Source: RGIG3528 sp045616485
Lineage (GTDB): Bacteria; Bacillota; Clostridia; Lachnospirales; Lachnospiraceae
Direction of reading: 5' to 3'
Length of the DNA stretch: 58,688 bases
Assembly: GCA_045616485.1 (NCBI GenBank)
Contig: JAZLGU010000049.1
Coordinates: forward strand, 1 to 58,688
Positions 27,190 through 35,624 of the stretch are shown here, piece by piece; positions within the stretch are counted from its first letter, which is position 1, and each line of letters starts with the position of its first letter. The notes beneath the pieces were generated by a model. It worked only from the letters and a program-made list of their open reading frames with translations, did no database searches and was not told the DNA's origin. A program made the position numbers and the translations under genes.

Positions 27190-27969
27190 TTAAGGCGCAG
27201 GCTCTTCAGTCGGCGCCGCTGTAGGCTCTGCTGTCGGTGTAGGTATTGGTGTATCTGTTGCTCTTACAGGTGGCGTCACTATAGGCTTTCTGGTAGGCGC
27301 TGCTGTAGGAGTAGGCGTCGGCATCGGTGTACTTGTAGGATAAGGTGTAAAAGAAGGAGTCGGTGTCGGCGTCGGTGTCGGTGTCTCTGTAGGCCTTAAA
27401 GTAGGAGTAGGCCTTAAAGTAGGTGTAGGCGTAGGTGTCCCCGTAATAAGGTCATAAGAAAGAGACCCCGGTGTCACAGTCGGTAAAGGACTCAGGGTAG
27501 GAGTCGGAGTATAATAGCCTGCCCATTTTGTAGGTCTTGGAGTACTGGTAGCCTGAGGCTCCTCTGTAGGCGCTACTGTGGGCACCTGTGGCACAGGAGT
27601 CGGCTTTTGCACAGGTACAGGCGTAGGGGTAGACTTATGTCCGCCTTCTCCACCGCTACCTGTTCCTCCATTACCTGCCCCTCCATTACCGGGAGTAGGC
27701 GTAAGTCCACTCTGGCTGCCGCCTTGATCAGTGGGTGTACCGGTAGGCAGATCGGAAAAGCTGTTATCATCCTTTCCCAGACCGCCCAGGCCACCATTAC
27801 CGGTCCCAGGCTGTGCCGGATCCACCGTAATTACCTTAAAGGTAGGGGTAGGAGTCCTGCTACCGCCTGAAGGCGCTTTATTGGCAGAGGCTCCACAGGC
27901 CTCAGCAAATAAAAATGCCAGTGTCAGCACTTCGGCAAGCAATATTCTTTTCACCGTTTTATCAGTCAT
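27190..27969 (-). CDS. Secreted Pro/Thr-rich low-complexity protein
   Basis: The 259-aa product has a membrane/signal segment (ILLAEVLTLAFLFAEACG, ending near residue 26) and then almost only low-complexity sequence. Residues 50-110 are Gly/Asn-rich (GNGGLGGLGKDD, GNGGAGNGGTGSGG) and 110-259 are TPTPTP-type repeats with charged breaks. A cysteine follows AEA, but this is not a canonical lipobox (usually LxxC with L/V/I at -3). There is no folded domain, so it looks like a linker without a partner; it may be a cell-wall spacer or a decayed larger surface protein. Its start overlaps the DUF1292 stop as ATGA. Function unknown. Confidence 0.6.
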   Translation of the reverse strand: MTDKTVKRILLAEVLTLAFLFAEACGASANKAPSGGSRTPTPTFKVITVDPAQPGTGNGGLGGLGKDDNSFSDLPTGTPTDQGGSQSGLTPTPGNGGAGNGGTGSGGEGGHKSTPTPVPVQKPTPVPQVPTVAPTEEPQATSTPRPTKWAGYYTPTPTLSPLPTVTPGSLSYDLITGTPTPTPTLRPTPTLRPTETPTPTPTPTPSFTPYPTSTPMPTPTPTAAPTRKPIVTPPVRATDTPIPTPTAEPTAAPTEEPAP

Positions 27970-28298
27970 GCTTCCTCATCGTCCATAAGCTGTCCAAATA
28001 CGCCTTCTGCTTCTTCTTCATCCAGAAGCTCATCAAAAGCATCACAAACAGCTTCAAACTCATCATCATCTTTAATGTCAATAAGCTCAAAATCATCAGG
28101 ATCGTCAGGATTCATCTTGCATCCATAAAACCAGATCTCGCCATCATCTCCGGCTGCACTGTCAATAAGGGCGATATAATTCCCTGATCCGCCGGGAATA
28201 TTTACTGAAAAAATGGAAAGAACATCACAATCAACTACAGTGCCGTCATCCATCTCCAGTGTAACGATATCCATTGGAATTTCTTTTTCTTTTGCCAT
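27966..28298 (-). CDS. DUF1292-family small acidic protein
   Basis: The 110-aa product is strongly acidic, especially the last 45 residues (DDPDDFELIDIKDDDEFEAV). Its start, MDIVTLEMDDGTVVDCDVLS, and YIALIDSAA/GEIWFYGCK strands match DUF1292 (B. subtilis YrzB-like), a small beta-fold of unknown role widespread in Bacillota. It normally sits beside conserved housekeeping genes; here it lies 37 bases after a 56-aa gene and overlaps the Pro/Thr-rich gene by four bases (ATGA), so translation of the two is probably coupled. Confidence 0.82.
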   Translation of the reverse strand: MAKEKEIPMDIVTLEMDDGTVVDCDVLSIFSVNIPGGSGNYIALIDSAAGDDGEIWFYGCKMNPDDPDDFELIDIKDDDEFEAVCDAFDELLDEEEAEGVFGQLMDDEEA

Positions 28299-28334
28299 AT
28301 TATATTCCTTTCCCCTGCGCTGCAGGGCTACTCA

Positions 28335-28505
28335 TTAAATATTGTACTTTAAATATACAAGTACCCATTCGTCATGCTTATTGTTATAGCTGACAGAAAC
28401 AATCATCTCAATGGGAATGGACTGATTGTTTAAATACTCTGTAAGCTTATCAATAGATGCAAACTCATGAAATGTGTACTTACAAGGCAACCCATTTACT
28501 ATCAT
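28335..28505 (-). CDS. Small protein of unknown function, 56 aa
   Basis: This gene is short but well formed: ATG at 28505, a strong GGAGGAG ribosome site five bases upstream, and TAA at 28335. The product starts MIVNGLPCKYTFHEFASIDK and ends VSYNNKHDEWVLVYLKYNI. It looks like a compact alpha/beta fold: strand, helix (about 13-27), then two strands with alternating hydrophobics (EMIVSVSY, EWVLVYLKY). No motif is recognised. It sits 15 bases after the GH3 gene and 36 before DUF1292, in the same run. Confidence 0.7.
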   Translation of the reverse strand: MIVNGLPCKYTFHEFASIDKLTEYLNNQSIPIEMIVSVSYNNKHDEWVLVYLKYNI

Positions 28506-28520
28506 TTTAACTCCTCCTCT

Positions 28521-30965
28521 TTATTTCTTACTTTGTACTTCGTATCCGCCCATGCGCAGAATAGTCTTTAATATTCTGACAGCGCAGGCCTCTATCTGCT
28601 CTCTACTAAGCTCTCCGTTTTCTACTGCCTTCAATACTCTTTCAGGCTCACCTGCAGGCATCTTAAGGTCATTGCCTGCCTTGATTTCATTTACCTGACT
28701 TACTCTGTTCAGCCAGTCGGTGGTAATCATGCCGTCATATCCCCACTCGTCACGCAAAATCCCCTGTAAAAGCTCTCTGTTTTCTGATGGGTAGAGGCCA
28801 TTTACTCTGTTGTAGGAAGTCATAAGTGACCAAGGATGAGCTTTTTTAATACAAATCTCAAAGCCCTTCAGGTAAATATCACGCAGTGCGCGCTCAGACA
28901 CTCTTGCGTCGCAGCGCATTCTGTCTTCTTCTTTATTGTTACAGCAGAAATGCTTGATGCAGGCTGATGTTCCGGATGCCTGGATACCGGATACCATGGC
29001 AGTAGCCATAAGACCTGTAAGAAGCGGATCCTCTGAGTAGTACTCGAAATTACGGCCGCAGAGAGGATTCCTGTGGATATTCATACCAGGAGCCAGCCAC
29101 ATACCCATGTGATTTTCTCTGGTCTCCATGCCCGCTGCGTAGCCTACCATGCTTAACACTTCAGGATCCCAGGTGCATGCAAGCAGTGTAGCGCTGGGGA
29201 ATGCAGTAGTATTCATGCCTCTTTCAGGACGAATACGTACACCTGCAGGTCCGTCTGTAGTCATAACATTTGGAATATTGTATTCAATAAAATTACCCAT
29301 GCCAAAGGTATCTGCCACACCTGTATTGGGCTGACCACCCAGCATTTCAATAAGTACTTCTATAGGAAGTCTGCTTGCAAACTCTTCCACAGACATTCTG
29401 CCTGCTGCCACCTTCAGAAAATCAGGGCGCTGCCTGCTGTCAGGATCCTCACCGAACTGAGTCCTGCGTCTGGCATCTTCAAGACGCATTTCATTTAACA
29501 TATTGTGGGTCAGAAGGCCATGCTGAGGCAATGTCCAGCCTTCCATCTCTGTAGTGCATGGACTGTCGGGATTGTCTCCCTTTTCCAGCTCCAGGTAGCT
29601 GCCATCAGATAACAGTCTCTTACTAAGAGCTGTAGGCGCCACTTTTTTGGACAGCTGCTCTGCCACATGATCTGCTTCCAGTACAAATACAGTCTTTGCT
29701 TCTGCTGTATCACGTACAGAGTCTCCGTAGAAAAGTCTGTACTCGCCTTTTTCCAGCACTCTGGCAGACTGCTTTATATAGCCTATATCGTCAAAAGCCG
29801 CCGCATCAAGTAGGTCAATGTCAAAAATTAATGACTCTTTTTCACCGGGCTTTAACATTTTTGTCTTTTTAAAGGCCACCAGCTCTTTGGATGGTCTGGT
29901 AAGCTGGCATCCCGGCGCATTCAGATAGACCTGTACCACCTGTCTGCCTGCCATTCTGCCGGTATTTTTTACTTCCAGCTGAAGATGCAGGGTAAGGCCA
30001 TTTTCGCTGTCAGGAGTAATAGGTGCTACTCCCTTTTTAGCCTTGACGCCTTCCGTCCAGCACTTCTGCTCTTTTATCTCAAAGCTGGTATAGGAAAGTC
30101 CATAGCCAAAAGGATAAACTACCTTTTCTGCAGCTCCTGGAATAGTCTCAAAATATCTGTATCCTACAAAAATATCCTCTGTATACTCTGCAAAGTCCTT
30201 GGATTCATTGAAGGTATCAGCTCCCGGATAGTCCATATAACTGCGGGCCAAAGTGTCTGTCAAATGTCCTGAAGGATTGGTAAGACCACAGAGAATCTCA
30301 GCTACTGCTGCACCGCCCTCCATGCCACCGCACCAGGCCATAAGAGCACCTTTTATTCTGTCATTATCTGCGATCCAGCCAGTAGTAACAGGACCTACTA
30401 CATTCAGTACCACTACTACATTTTCAAAGTACTGGCATACCTTGGCGATCATATTTTCTTCGCCTACTGTCAGGTCAAATTCATGCTCATGGCGGTCGCC
30501 GCCTTCCCAGGAAAATCTGCCTATGGTAATGATTGCCGTATCACAATCTCTGGCTGCTCTCTCTACCAGGTCAGCAGGCACATCTGCCTCCTTGGCTCCA
30601 TGATCCCCGGGAGTTACCTGAGCAAAATATCCCTTGTAAAAATCATCCAGGGCAGGATAAAGGCTGATAAGACCCTGGCGCTCCATAAGCTTAAAGCCTT
30701 CATTTATGCTGCGATTATAGCTGCAGGTAACATCGCCTGAGCCACCACCGCCCTTAATAGTATCAAATTGAGTCTTGCCAAATAAAGCAATAGTGCTTTT
30801 TTTCTTAAGTGGCAAAATCTTTTTTTCATTTTTTAACAGCACCATACCGGCCAAAGCTGCATCATGTGATATACGAATGTGGCGAGGTGACGCCGTAAGC
30901 ATAGTACCGTCACTCCCCAGAGGCTTCATAGGTTGATAAAGAAAACTGGCAAAACGATTATCCAT
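28521..30965 (-). CDS. GH3 beta-glycosidase with permuted domain order
   Basis: This 814-aa retaining glycosidase probably releases glucose or xylose from beta-linked oligosaccharides in the cytoplasm; there is no signal peptide. The usual order is reversed: residues about 35-290 are the GH3 C-terminal domain (GKTQFDTIKGGGGSGDV, the acid/base loop region GGDRHEHE), 300-430 a fibronectin-III-like domain, and about 510-790 the catalytic barrel. The nucleophile is D750 in MITTDWLNRVSQ; NFEYYSEDP and CIKHFCCNNKEEDR bind substrate. This order is known for beta-glucosidases of Butyrivibrio and Ruminococcus albus. It heads the ten-gene run and has its own promoter. Substrate (glucoside, xyloside or GlcNAc) is not settled by sequence. 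Confidence 0.9.
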   Translation of the reverse strand: MDNRFASFLYQPMKPLGSDGTMLTASPRHIRISHDAALAGMVLLKNEKKILPLKKKSTIALFGKTQFDTIKGGGGSGDVTCSYNRSINEGFKLMERQGLISLYPALDDFYKGYFAQVTPGDHGAKEADVPADLVERAARDCDTAIITIGRFSWEGGDRHEHEFDLTVGEENMIAKVCQYFENVVVVLNVVGPVTTGWIADNDRIKGALMAWCGGMEGGAAVAEILCGLTNPSGHLTDTLARSYMDYPGADTFNESKDFAEYTEDIFVGYRYFETIPGAAEKVVYPFGYGLSYTSFEIKEQKCWTEGVKAKKGVAPITPDSENGLTLHLQLEVKNTGRMAGRQVVQVYLNAPGCQLTRPSKELVAFKKTKMLKPGEKESLIFDIDLLDAAAFDDIGYIKQSARVLEKGEYRLFYGDSVRDTAEAKTVFVLEADHVAEQLSKKVAPTALSKRLLSDGSYLELEKGDNPDSPCTTEMEGWTLPQHGLLTHNMLNEMRLEDARRRTQFGEDPDSRQRPDFLKVAAGRMSVEEFASRLPIEVLIEMLGGQPNTGVADTFGMGNFIEYNIPNVMTTDGPAGVRIRPERGMNTTAFPSATLLACTWDPEVLSMVGYAAGMETRENHMGMWLAPGMNIHRNPLCGRNFEYYSEDPLLTGLMATAMVSGIQASGTSACIKHFCCNNKEEDRMRCDARVSERALRDIYLKGFEICIKKAHPWSLMTSYNRVNGLYPSENRELLQGILRDEWGYDGMITTDWLNRVSQVNEIKAGNDLKMPAGEPERVLKAVENGELSREQIEACAVRILKTILRMGGYEVQSKK

Positions 30966-30999
30966 AATAGCTCCTTTTAGCTCCTTTTTATTTCATTGC

Positions 31000-31010
31000 A
31001 TTGCGGCAAT
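31000..31010. promoter_or_regulatory. Dyad near the GH3 transcription start
   Basis: ATTGC-G-GCAAT, five-bp arms around one base, roughly +6 to +16 of the GH3 transcript. Short, so weak on its own. Confidence 0.3.
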
Positions 31011-31021
31011 TCCCAAGTTAA

Positions 31022-31050
31022 ATTATACTATTTTTAAAAAAGAAAGTCCA
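31022..31050 (-). promoter_or_regulatory. Sigma-A promoter of the GH3 run
   Basis: Minus strand TGGACT (31050-31045), 17-bp spacer, TATAAT (31027-31022). The -35 lies inside the terminator stem of the ABC transporter operon. Confidence 0.65.
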
Positions 31051-31071
31051 CCTGTTATTAGCAGGTGGACT
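31036..31071 (-). terminator. Terminator of the pectin-oligosaccharide transporter operon
   Basis: Ten-bp perfect arms AGTCCACCTG (31045-31054) and CAGGTGGACT (31062-31071), loop TTATTAG, then TTTCTTTTTT on the minus strand. It lies 17 bases after the last ABC gene. Confidence 0.92.
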
Positions 31072-31088
31072 AAAGTTTTTAGCTTGTT

Positions 31089-32129
31089 TTATTCTTCTGT
31101 TTTCTTTTCTGAAAGCTTAGCCATAGCCTCCAAATCGAAGCCTCCCAGCTTAAGCTCATTTGCTCTATGGCAGGCGCAGAGTCTGCCATCTTGCATAGTC
31201 TTCAGGGAAGGTGCCTCAGTCACGCACTTTTCAGTACAGTATGAGCATCTCTCATGGAAGTAGCAGCCTGATGGCGGATTGGCCGGATTGGGGATCTCAC
31301 CCTTAAGAGGAATACGCTCCATCTTGAAGGTAGGATCTGCTACAGGAACTGCAGACAACAGAGCTTCGGTATATGGATGCTTTGGATGAGCAAAAAGCTG
31401 CTCAGTCTCAGCAAATTCTACCATCTGTCCCAGATACATAACGCCTACTTTGTCAGAAATATGCTCTACTACTGACAGGTCATGGGAAATGAAGATATAG
31501 GTAAGATTCAGCTCTTTCTGAAGGTCGCGAAGGAGGTTAATTACCTGAGCCTGAATAGATACGTCCAGAGCAGATACCGCTTCATCGCAGACGATAATCT
31601 GAGGCTCCAGAATCAGGGCTCTGGCAATACCGATACGCTGACGCTGACCACCGGAGAAAGCATGGGGATATCTCATAAGATATGCAGGATTCAAGCCAAC
31701 TTTGGCTGCTATATCCTTGGCTCTCTGATTCATCTCATTCTTGCTCATATGTGGGTAGTTGGCCTTTAACGGCTCCTTGATAATATCAAGAACAGTCATA
31801 CGGGGATCAAGGGAAGAATAAGGATCCTGGAAAATCATCTGAATCTCTTTTCTGATGCCCTTCATCTCTTTTCTATCAACATCTATAAAGTTTACTTCCT
31901 TGCCATCTCTGGTACGGTACCATACTTCGCCCTCAGATGCCTGATAAGCACGTACAATACAGCGTCCCAGTGTGGTCTTGCCACAGCCGGACTCACCTAC
32001 GATACCTATGGTCTCGCCGGGCTTTACTGAGAAAGAAACATCAGTAACTGCCTTAACTGTGATACCTTTGGAGGTAAAACGCTTATGGACATTTTTTACT
32101 TCAAGAATAGTATCTTTTTCCATTGCCAT
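31089..32129 (-). CDS. ABC transporter ATPase, OppF/DppF type
   Basis: One of two ATPases that power import by the Opp-type permease pair. The 346-aa product has Walker A GESGCGKTT, the Q-loop IFQDPYSSLDPRM, signature SGGQRQRIGIARAL and Walker B EPQIIVCDEAV, with the cysteine-rich OppF tail CYFHERCSYCTEKC near 290-305. Start ATG at 32129 (MAMEKDTILEV) follows a G-rich ribosome site by ten bases; the second ATG at 32123 is also possible. It overlaps the oppD-like gene by 29 bases because of a G tract discussed in the findings. Family-5 transporters carry peptides or oligosaccharides; here GH105 and the pectate lyase favour pectic oligosaccharides. Confidence 0.92.
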   Translation of the reverse strand: MAMEKDTILEVKNVHKRFTSKGITVKAVTDVSFSVKPGETIGIVGESGCGKTTLGRCIVRAYQASEGEVWYRTRDGKEVNFIDVDRKEMKGIRKEIQMIFQDPYSSLDPRMTVLDIIKEPLKANYPHMSKNEMNQRAKDIAAKVGLNPAYLMRYPHAFSGGQRQRIGIARALILEPQIIVCDEAVSALDVSIQAQVINLLRDLQKELNLTYIFISHDLSVVEHISDKVGVMYLGQMVEFAETEQLFAHPKHPYTEALLSAVPVADPTFKMERIPLKGEIPNPANPPSGCYFHERCSYCTEKCVTEAPSLKTMQDGRLCACHRANELKLGGFDLEAMAKLSEKKTEE

Positions 32130-33246
32130 AGCTTATTTTCCCCCCCTTCTTTTTCTTGCCGCCTGTAGCTAATGCCAAAGCATCTGCCTCAGCTTTTGCC
32201 TCACGCTCAGCTATTTCCTTATAGGCTTTTTCACACTGAGCCTTGCACATTTCATGATCACATGCAAAACATGCGATCTGATGACCGGGCTCTATCTCTA
32301 CCAGCTCAGGCTCTGCCTTGTCGCAAAGTCCCTTGATGGCTGCATTACATCTGTCATGGAAGCCGCAGGCAATAGGAAGATTCATAGCCAGAGGCACTGT
32401 ACCCTCGATGGAGAAAAGTCTGTCGGTACGGGAGCCACCAATCTTATGTACTGATCCGATAAGACCCTTGGTATAAGGGTGCTGTGGATTGGCATATATG
32501 GTCTCCGTATCACCGCTTTCGATGATTTTTCCCAGGTACATAACTGCTACTCTGTCGCACATTTTGGCAACAACACCCAGGTCATGAGTGATGAAAAGAA
32601 TAGCCATTTTAAATTCTTTCTGCAGCTCTTTCATAAGCTCCAGAATCTGAGCCTGGATAGTAACATCCAGAGCTGTGGTAGGCTCGTCAGCAATAAGCAT
32701 CTTAGGATTACATACCAGCGCCATTGCTATAAGAGCACGCTGCAGCATACCACCTGAGAATTCGTGAGGATACTGATTGTAACGCTTTTCAACGTTGGCA
32801 ATACCTACTTTTCTCATTACATCCAGGGTAATTTCCTTGGACTTCTTCTTATCCTTTGTGATATGAAGTCTGGTACACTCATTAATCTGATTTCCTATGG
32901 TATACATAGGAGAAAAAGCTACCATTGGCTCCTGGAAAATCATGGATATCTGCTTACCGCGGACGTTTCTGATTTCCTTACCCTTAGGGTCCATGGAAAG
33001 AAGATCTACTTCTCCGGACTCATTGGATTTAAACATAATAGAACCGCTGGACTTACATTTTTTATCATTTATGGCAAGAATTGCCTTACAGGTAAGGGAC
33101 TTACCGCAGCCCGACTCACCTACCAGGCCCAGAGTCTCACCTTCTCTTATCTCGAAGTTAACACCTCTTACAGGAGTCAGCACACCATCCATCTGATGAA
33201 TATCCACATGGAGGTCTTTTACTTCAAGTATATTCTCTTTATTCAT
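32101..33246 (-). CDS. ABC transporter ATPase, OppD/DppD type
   Basis: Partner ATPase of the OppF-type protein. The 381-aa product has Walker A GESGCGKSL, IFQEPMVAFSPM, SGGMLQRALIAMAL and NPKMLIADEPTTALD. The C-terminus has the family Cys motif CGFHDRC...C and additional cysteines in CFACDHEMCKAQC, then a Lys/Ala-rich tail. The last 11 residues (ISYGNGKRYYS) are only the oppF-like start read in another frame: with six instead of seven G residues at 32140-32146 the gene would stop at a TAA seven bases before the next ATG. The tail is therefore uncertain. Confidence 0.9.
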   Translation of the reverse strand: MNKENILEVKDLHVDIHQMDGVLTPVRGVNFEIREGETLGLVGESGCGKSLTCKAILAINDKKCKSSGSIMFKSNESGEVDLLSMDPKGKEIRNVRGKQISMIFQEPMVAFSPMYTIGNQINECTRLHITKDKKKSKEITLDVMRKVGIANVEKRYNQYPHEFSGGMLQRALIAMALVCNPKMLIADEPTTALDVTIQAQILELMKELQKEFKMAILFITHDLGVVAKMCDRVAVMYLGKIIESGDTETIYANPQHPYTKGLIGSVHKIGGSRTDRLFSIEGTVPLAMNLPIACGFHDRCNAAIKGLCDKAEPELVEIEPGHQIACFACDHEMCKAQCEKAYKEIAEREAKAEADALALATGGKKKKGGKISYGNGKRYYS

Positions 33247-33260
33247 AAAAATCCTCCGCT

Positions 33261-34418
33261 TTACTTATATGGATCGGCTGCATCTCTGAGACCATCGCCC
33301 AGGAAGTTGTATGCAAGAACAGTAAGTGTTACGAAAATAATAGGAATAAGCTTCCATGGACAGGCAGCTACTTCGGTAACTGTACCTGACTCATTAAGAA
33401 GAACACCCCAGGAAGTAGCAGGAGCTTTAATACCCAGTCCCAGATAAGACATGGAAGTCTCACCTACGATAGAGCCCGGGATACCCAGTGTAAGAGATAC
33501 AATCAGGTAGCTCATGAAGCCCGGTACCAAATGCTTCCAGATAATGCTCCAGGTGCTTACACCTGCCAGACGTGCTGCCATTACATAGTCCTCATTCTTA
33601 AGTGACAGGAATTTACCACGTACTATACGGGCCATACCTGTCCAGTTAATGAAGGACAGAATAACTGTGATGTAAAGATACATCTTTGTAGGTGAAACTC
33701 CCGGTGGAATAGCAGCTGAAAAGGCCATCCAGAGAGGAATCTGAGGAACAGCACCGATAACTTCATTGACTCGCTGAATAAACATATCCAGAACGCCTCC
33801 GAAGTAGCCGGAGAGACCGCCTAAAAGTATACCCAGGAAGAAGCTTATAAAGGCACTGGCAAAAGGAATAGTCAGGGAAATACGTCCGCCCAGTATAATT
33901 CTGGAGAAAAGATCCTTACCTGAAATATCTCCTCCGAAGAGGTAAATCTTTGCCCCCTCACCGCCATTGGACCCTTTTGGAGTACCAAAGAAATGAAGAT
34001 CCATGGTAAAGAGTCCCAGTACTTTATATTTTTCACCCTTAACAAAAAATCTGATAGGATAATACTCTGTCTTATCTTCTTCAATAATTATTTCTGTGAT
34101 TTTTGAAGGATCTTTCAGTGTACCTGCCAGGTATTCATCCATTCTGTTAATGGTGGTTTTGTTCAGTTTGTAAACAAATGGTCCTACAAATTTACCCTCG
34201 TGTACCCAGTGAATGGATGAAGGCTCTGTATTTTTGTACACAGTGTCAAAGCTCTGAATACCATAAGGAGCAAAAAAGTCTCCGAAAATAGATACAATAT
34301 AAAGAATTGCAAGTATTACGAAGGATATCTGAGCCAGCTTATGTTTCTTAAGCTTTCTTGCCATCAAAGTCCATTGAGAGGCCAGATAATAATCTTCTTT
34401 TACTTTTTTCTTAGCCAT
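33261..34418 (-). CDS. ABC transporter permease, OppC/DppC type
   Basis: One of the two membrane subunits of the importer. The 385-aa product has an N-terminal helix (about 30-48), an unusually long extracytoplasmic insert (about 50-165), and then five helices with the EAA loop region near SWSIIWKHLVPGFMSYL that docks to the ATPases. The long insert exceeds that of typical OppC (about 300 aa total). Its ATG shares one base with the upstream permease stop (TAATG), indicating coupled translation. Confidence 0.9.
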   Translation of the reverse strand: MAKKKVKEDYYLASQWTLMARKLKKHKLAQISFVILAILYIVSIFGDFFAPYGIQSFDTVYKNTEPSSIHWVHEGKFVGPFVYKLNKTTINRMDEYLAGTLKDPSKITEIIIEEDKTEYYPIRFFVKGEKYKVLGLFTMDLHFFGTPKGSNGGEGAKIYLFGGDISGKDLFSRIILGGRISLTIPFASAFISFFLGILLGGLSGYFGGVLDMFIQRVNEVIGAVPQIPLWMAFSAAIPPGVSPTKMYLYITVILSFINWTGMARIVRGKFLSLKNEDYVMAARLAGVSTWSIIWKHLVPGFMSYLIVSLTLGIPGSIVGETSMSYLGLGIKAPATSWGVLLNESGTVTEVAACPWKLIPIIFVTLTVLAYNFLGDGLRDAADPYK

Positions 34419-35545
34419 TATCTGCTACCTCCTGAGTAACGAATTCTAGGATCAAGGAATGCCAGTGCGATATCTGAAAGCAGAATACCTATAAGTACCA
34501 GCACCGCCTGAGTCATAACTATGGCGCCCGCCAGATACATATCCTGGGTCTTGAGAGCCTGAAGAAGCTCAGGTCCCTGTACCTCCAGACCAAGCACCAT
34601 GGCTGTAACTGTAGAGCCTGAGAAAAGGCTGGAAAGAATACCGCCCAGACCGGATACTGTAGGGTTCATGGCTGCTCTGAAGCAGTACTTCATAACTATC
34701 TTTCTCTCTGATAAGCCCTTCGCTCTGGCTGTCAGTGTGTACTGCTGACCTATCTCGTCCAGCATCTGCGCTCTGACAGAACGAATAATACCACAGGTAC
34801 CGGATGTACCGATTACCACAAGCGGAATAATCATATGTCTGGCAAGTATGCCGATATCAGATAAGTGTACACCATTTTCTCGCATTTCCTGGGTAAACAG
34901 GCCAACGTTGGCATTACCGGTCCACTTAAAGGACAGATACATAAGCACTATGGCCAGGACAAAATTCGGTATGGCGGCCCCCAGAAAGCCTATTACGGAG
35001 AATATGTAATCTCCCACCGAATACTGATGTGTAGCCGAATAAACAGCTATAGGTATAGATACCAGATACTGGAAAAGCATAATGACAGCTGATACAGCAA
35101 TAGTGGTACCAAGTCTTTCCTTAACAACGTCCCATACATTTTTGTTATAAGTAAAGGAGTATTTCCAGTCATGATGTGAATGATAACGCCTATAGAAGGC
35201 TGAATTGGTAGGTGTCCAAACAATACCCTTCATCCACATACCATACTGGACGATTACCGGCTGATCCAGACCATAGCTTTCACGCAGGTCCTTTACATAC
35301 TGTGCATCTACTGTCTCGCCCTCTGAGGCAAGCTTTGCTATTTCGGTAGATACATAGTCACCGGGTGGCAATTGAATTACGAAGAAAACAAGAACAGAAA
35401 CAAGCAAAATTGTAGGAATAAACATCAGAAGGCGCTTTATTACATATCTTACAAGGTCGTGTCTGAAAAATTCCTTAATGGCATTTGTGCCCCCATTCCT
35501 CTTGTCATCGTTTTTCTTTTTTGCATCTGTGCCTGTTGTTTCCAT
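34418..35545 (-). CDS. ABC transporter permease, OppB/DppB type
   Basis: The other membrane subunit. The 375-aa product has a polar N-terminus (1-30), a first helix near 37-58 (LLMFIPTILLVSVLVFFVI), an extracytoplasmic segment (about 60-130) and five more helices with the loop ARAKGLSERKIVMKYCFRAA, the conserved EAA-type contact. It follows the binding-protein gene after a stem-loop (35571-35598) that should lower its expression relative to the binding protein. Confidence 0.92.
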   Translation of the reverse strand: METTGTDAKKKNDDKRNGGTNAIKEFFRHDLVRYVIKRLLMFIPTILLVSVLVFFVIQLPPGDYVSTEIAKLASEGETVDAQYVKDLRESYGLDQPVIVQYGMWMKGIVWTPTNSAFYRRYHSHHDWKYSFTYNKNVWDVVKERLGTTIAVSAVIMLFQYLVSIPIAVYSATHQYSVGDYIFSVIGFLGAAIPNFVLAIVLMYLSFKWTGNANVGLFTQEMRENGVHLSDIGILARHMIIPLVVIGTSGTCGIIRSVRAQMLDEIGQQYTLTARAKGLSERKIVMKYCFRAAMNPTVSGLGGILSSLFSGSTVTAMVLGLEVQGPELLQALKTQDMYLAGAIVMTQAVLVLIGILLSDIALAFLDPRIRYSGGSR

Positions 35546-35570
35546 CTCTGAAATTCCCTTTCTAAAGATA

Positions 35571-35598
35571 GGAGGTGGGAAATGTAATCCCCACCTCC
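35571..35598 (-). other. Intercistronic stem-loop between binding protein and permease genes
   Basis: Nine-bp GC-rich arms GGAGGTGGG (35571-35579) and CCCACCTCC (35590-35598), loop of ten. No T tract on the minus strand, so it is not a full terminator. This is the position where many ABC operons protect the 3' end of the binding-protein message. Confidence 0.7.
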
Positions 35599-35624
35599 AA
35601 GGTATTCCTAATTACTTTTTATTC

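Noticed and set aside
27073..27399. Plus-strand Arg/Cys-rich frame opposite the Pro/Thr-rich gene
   Set aside because: Complement of repeat codons; no ribosome site.
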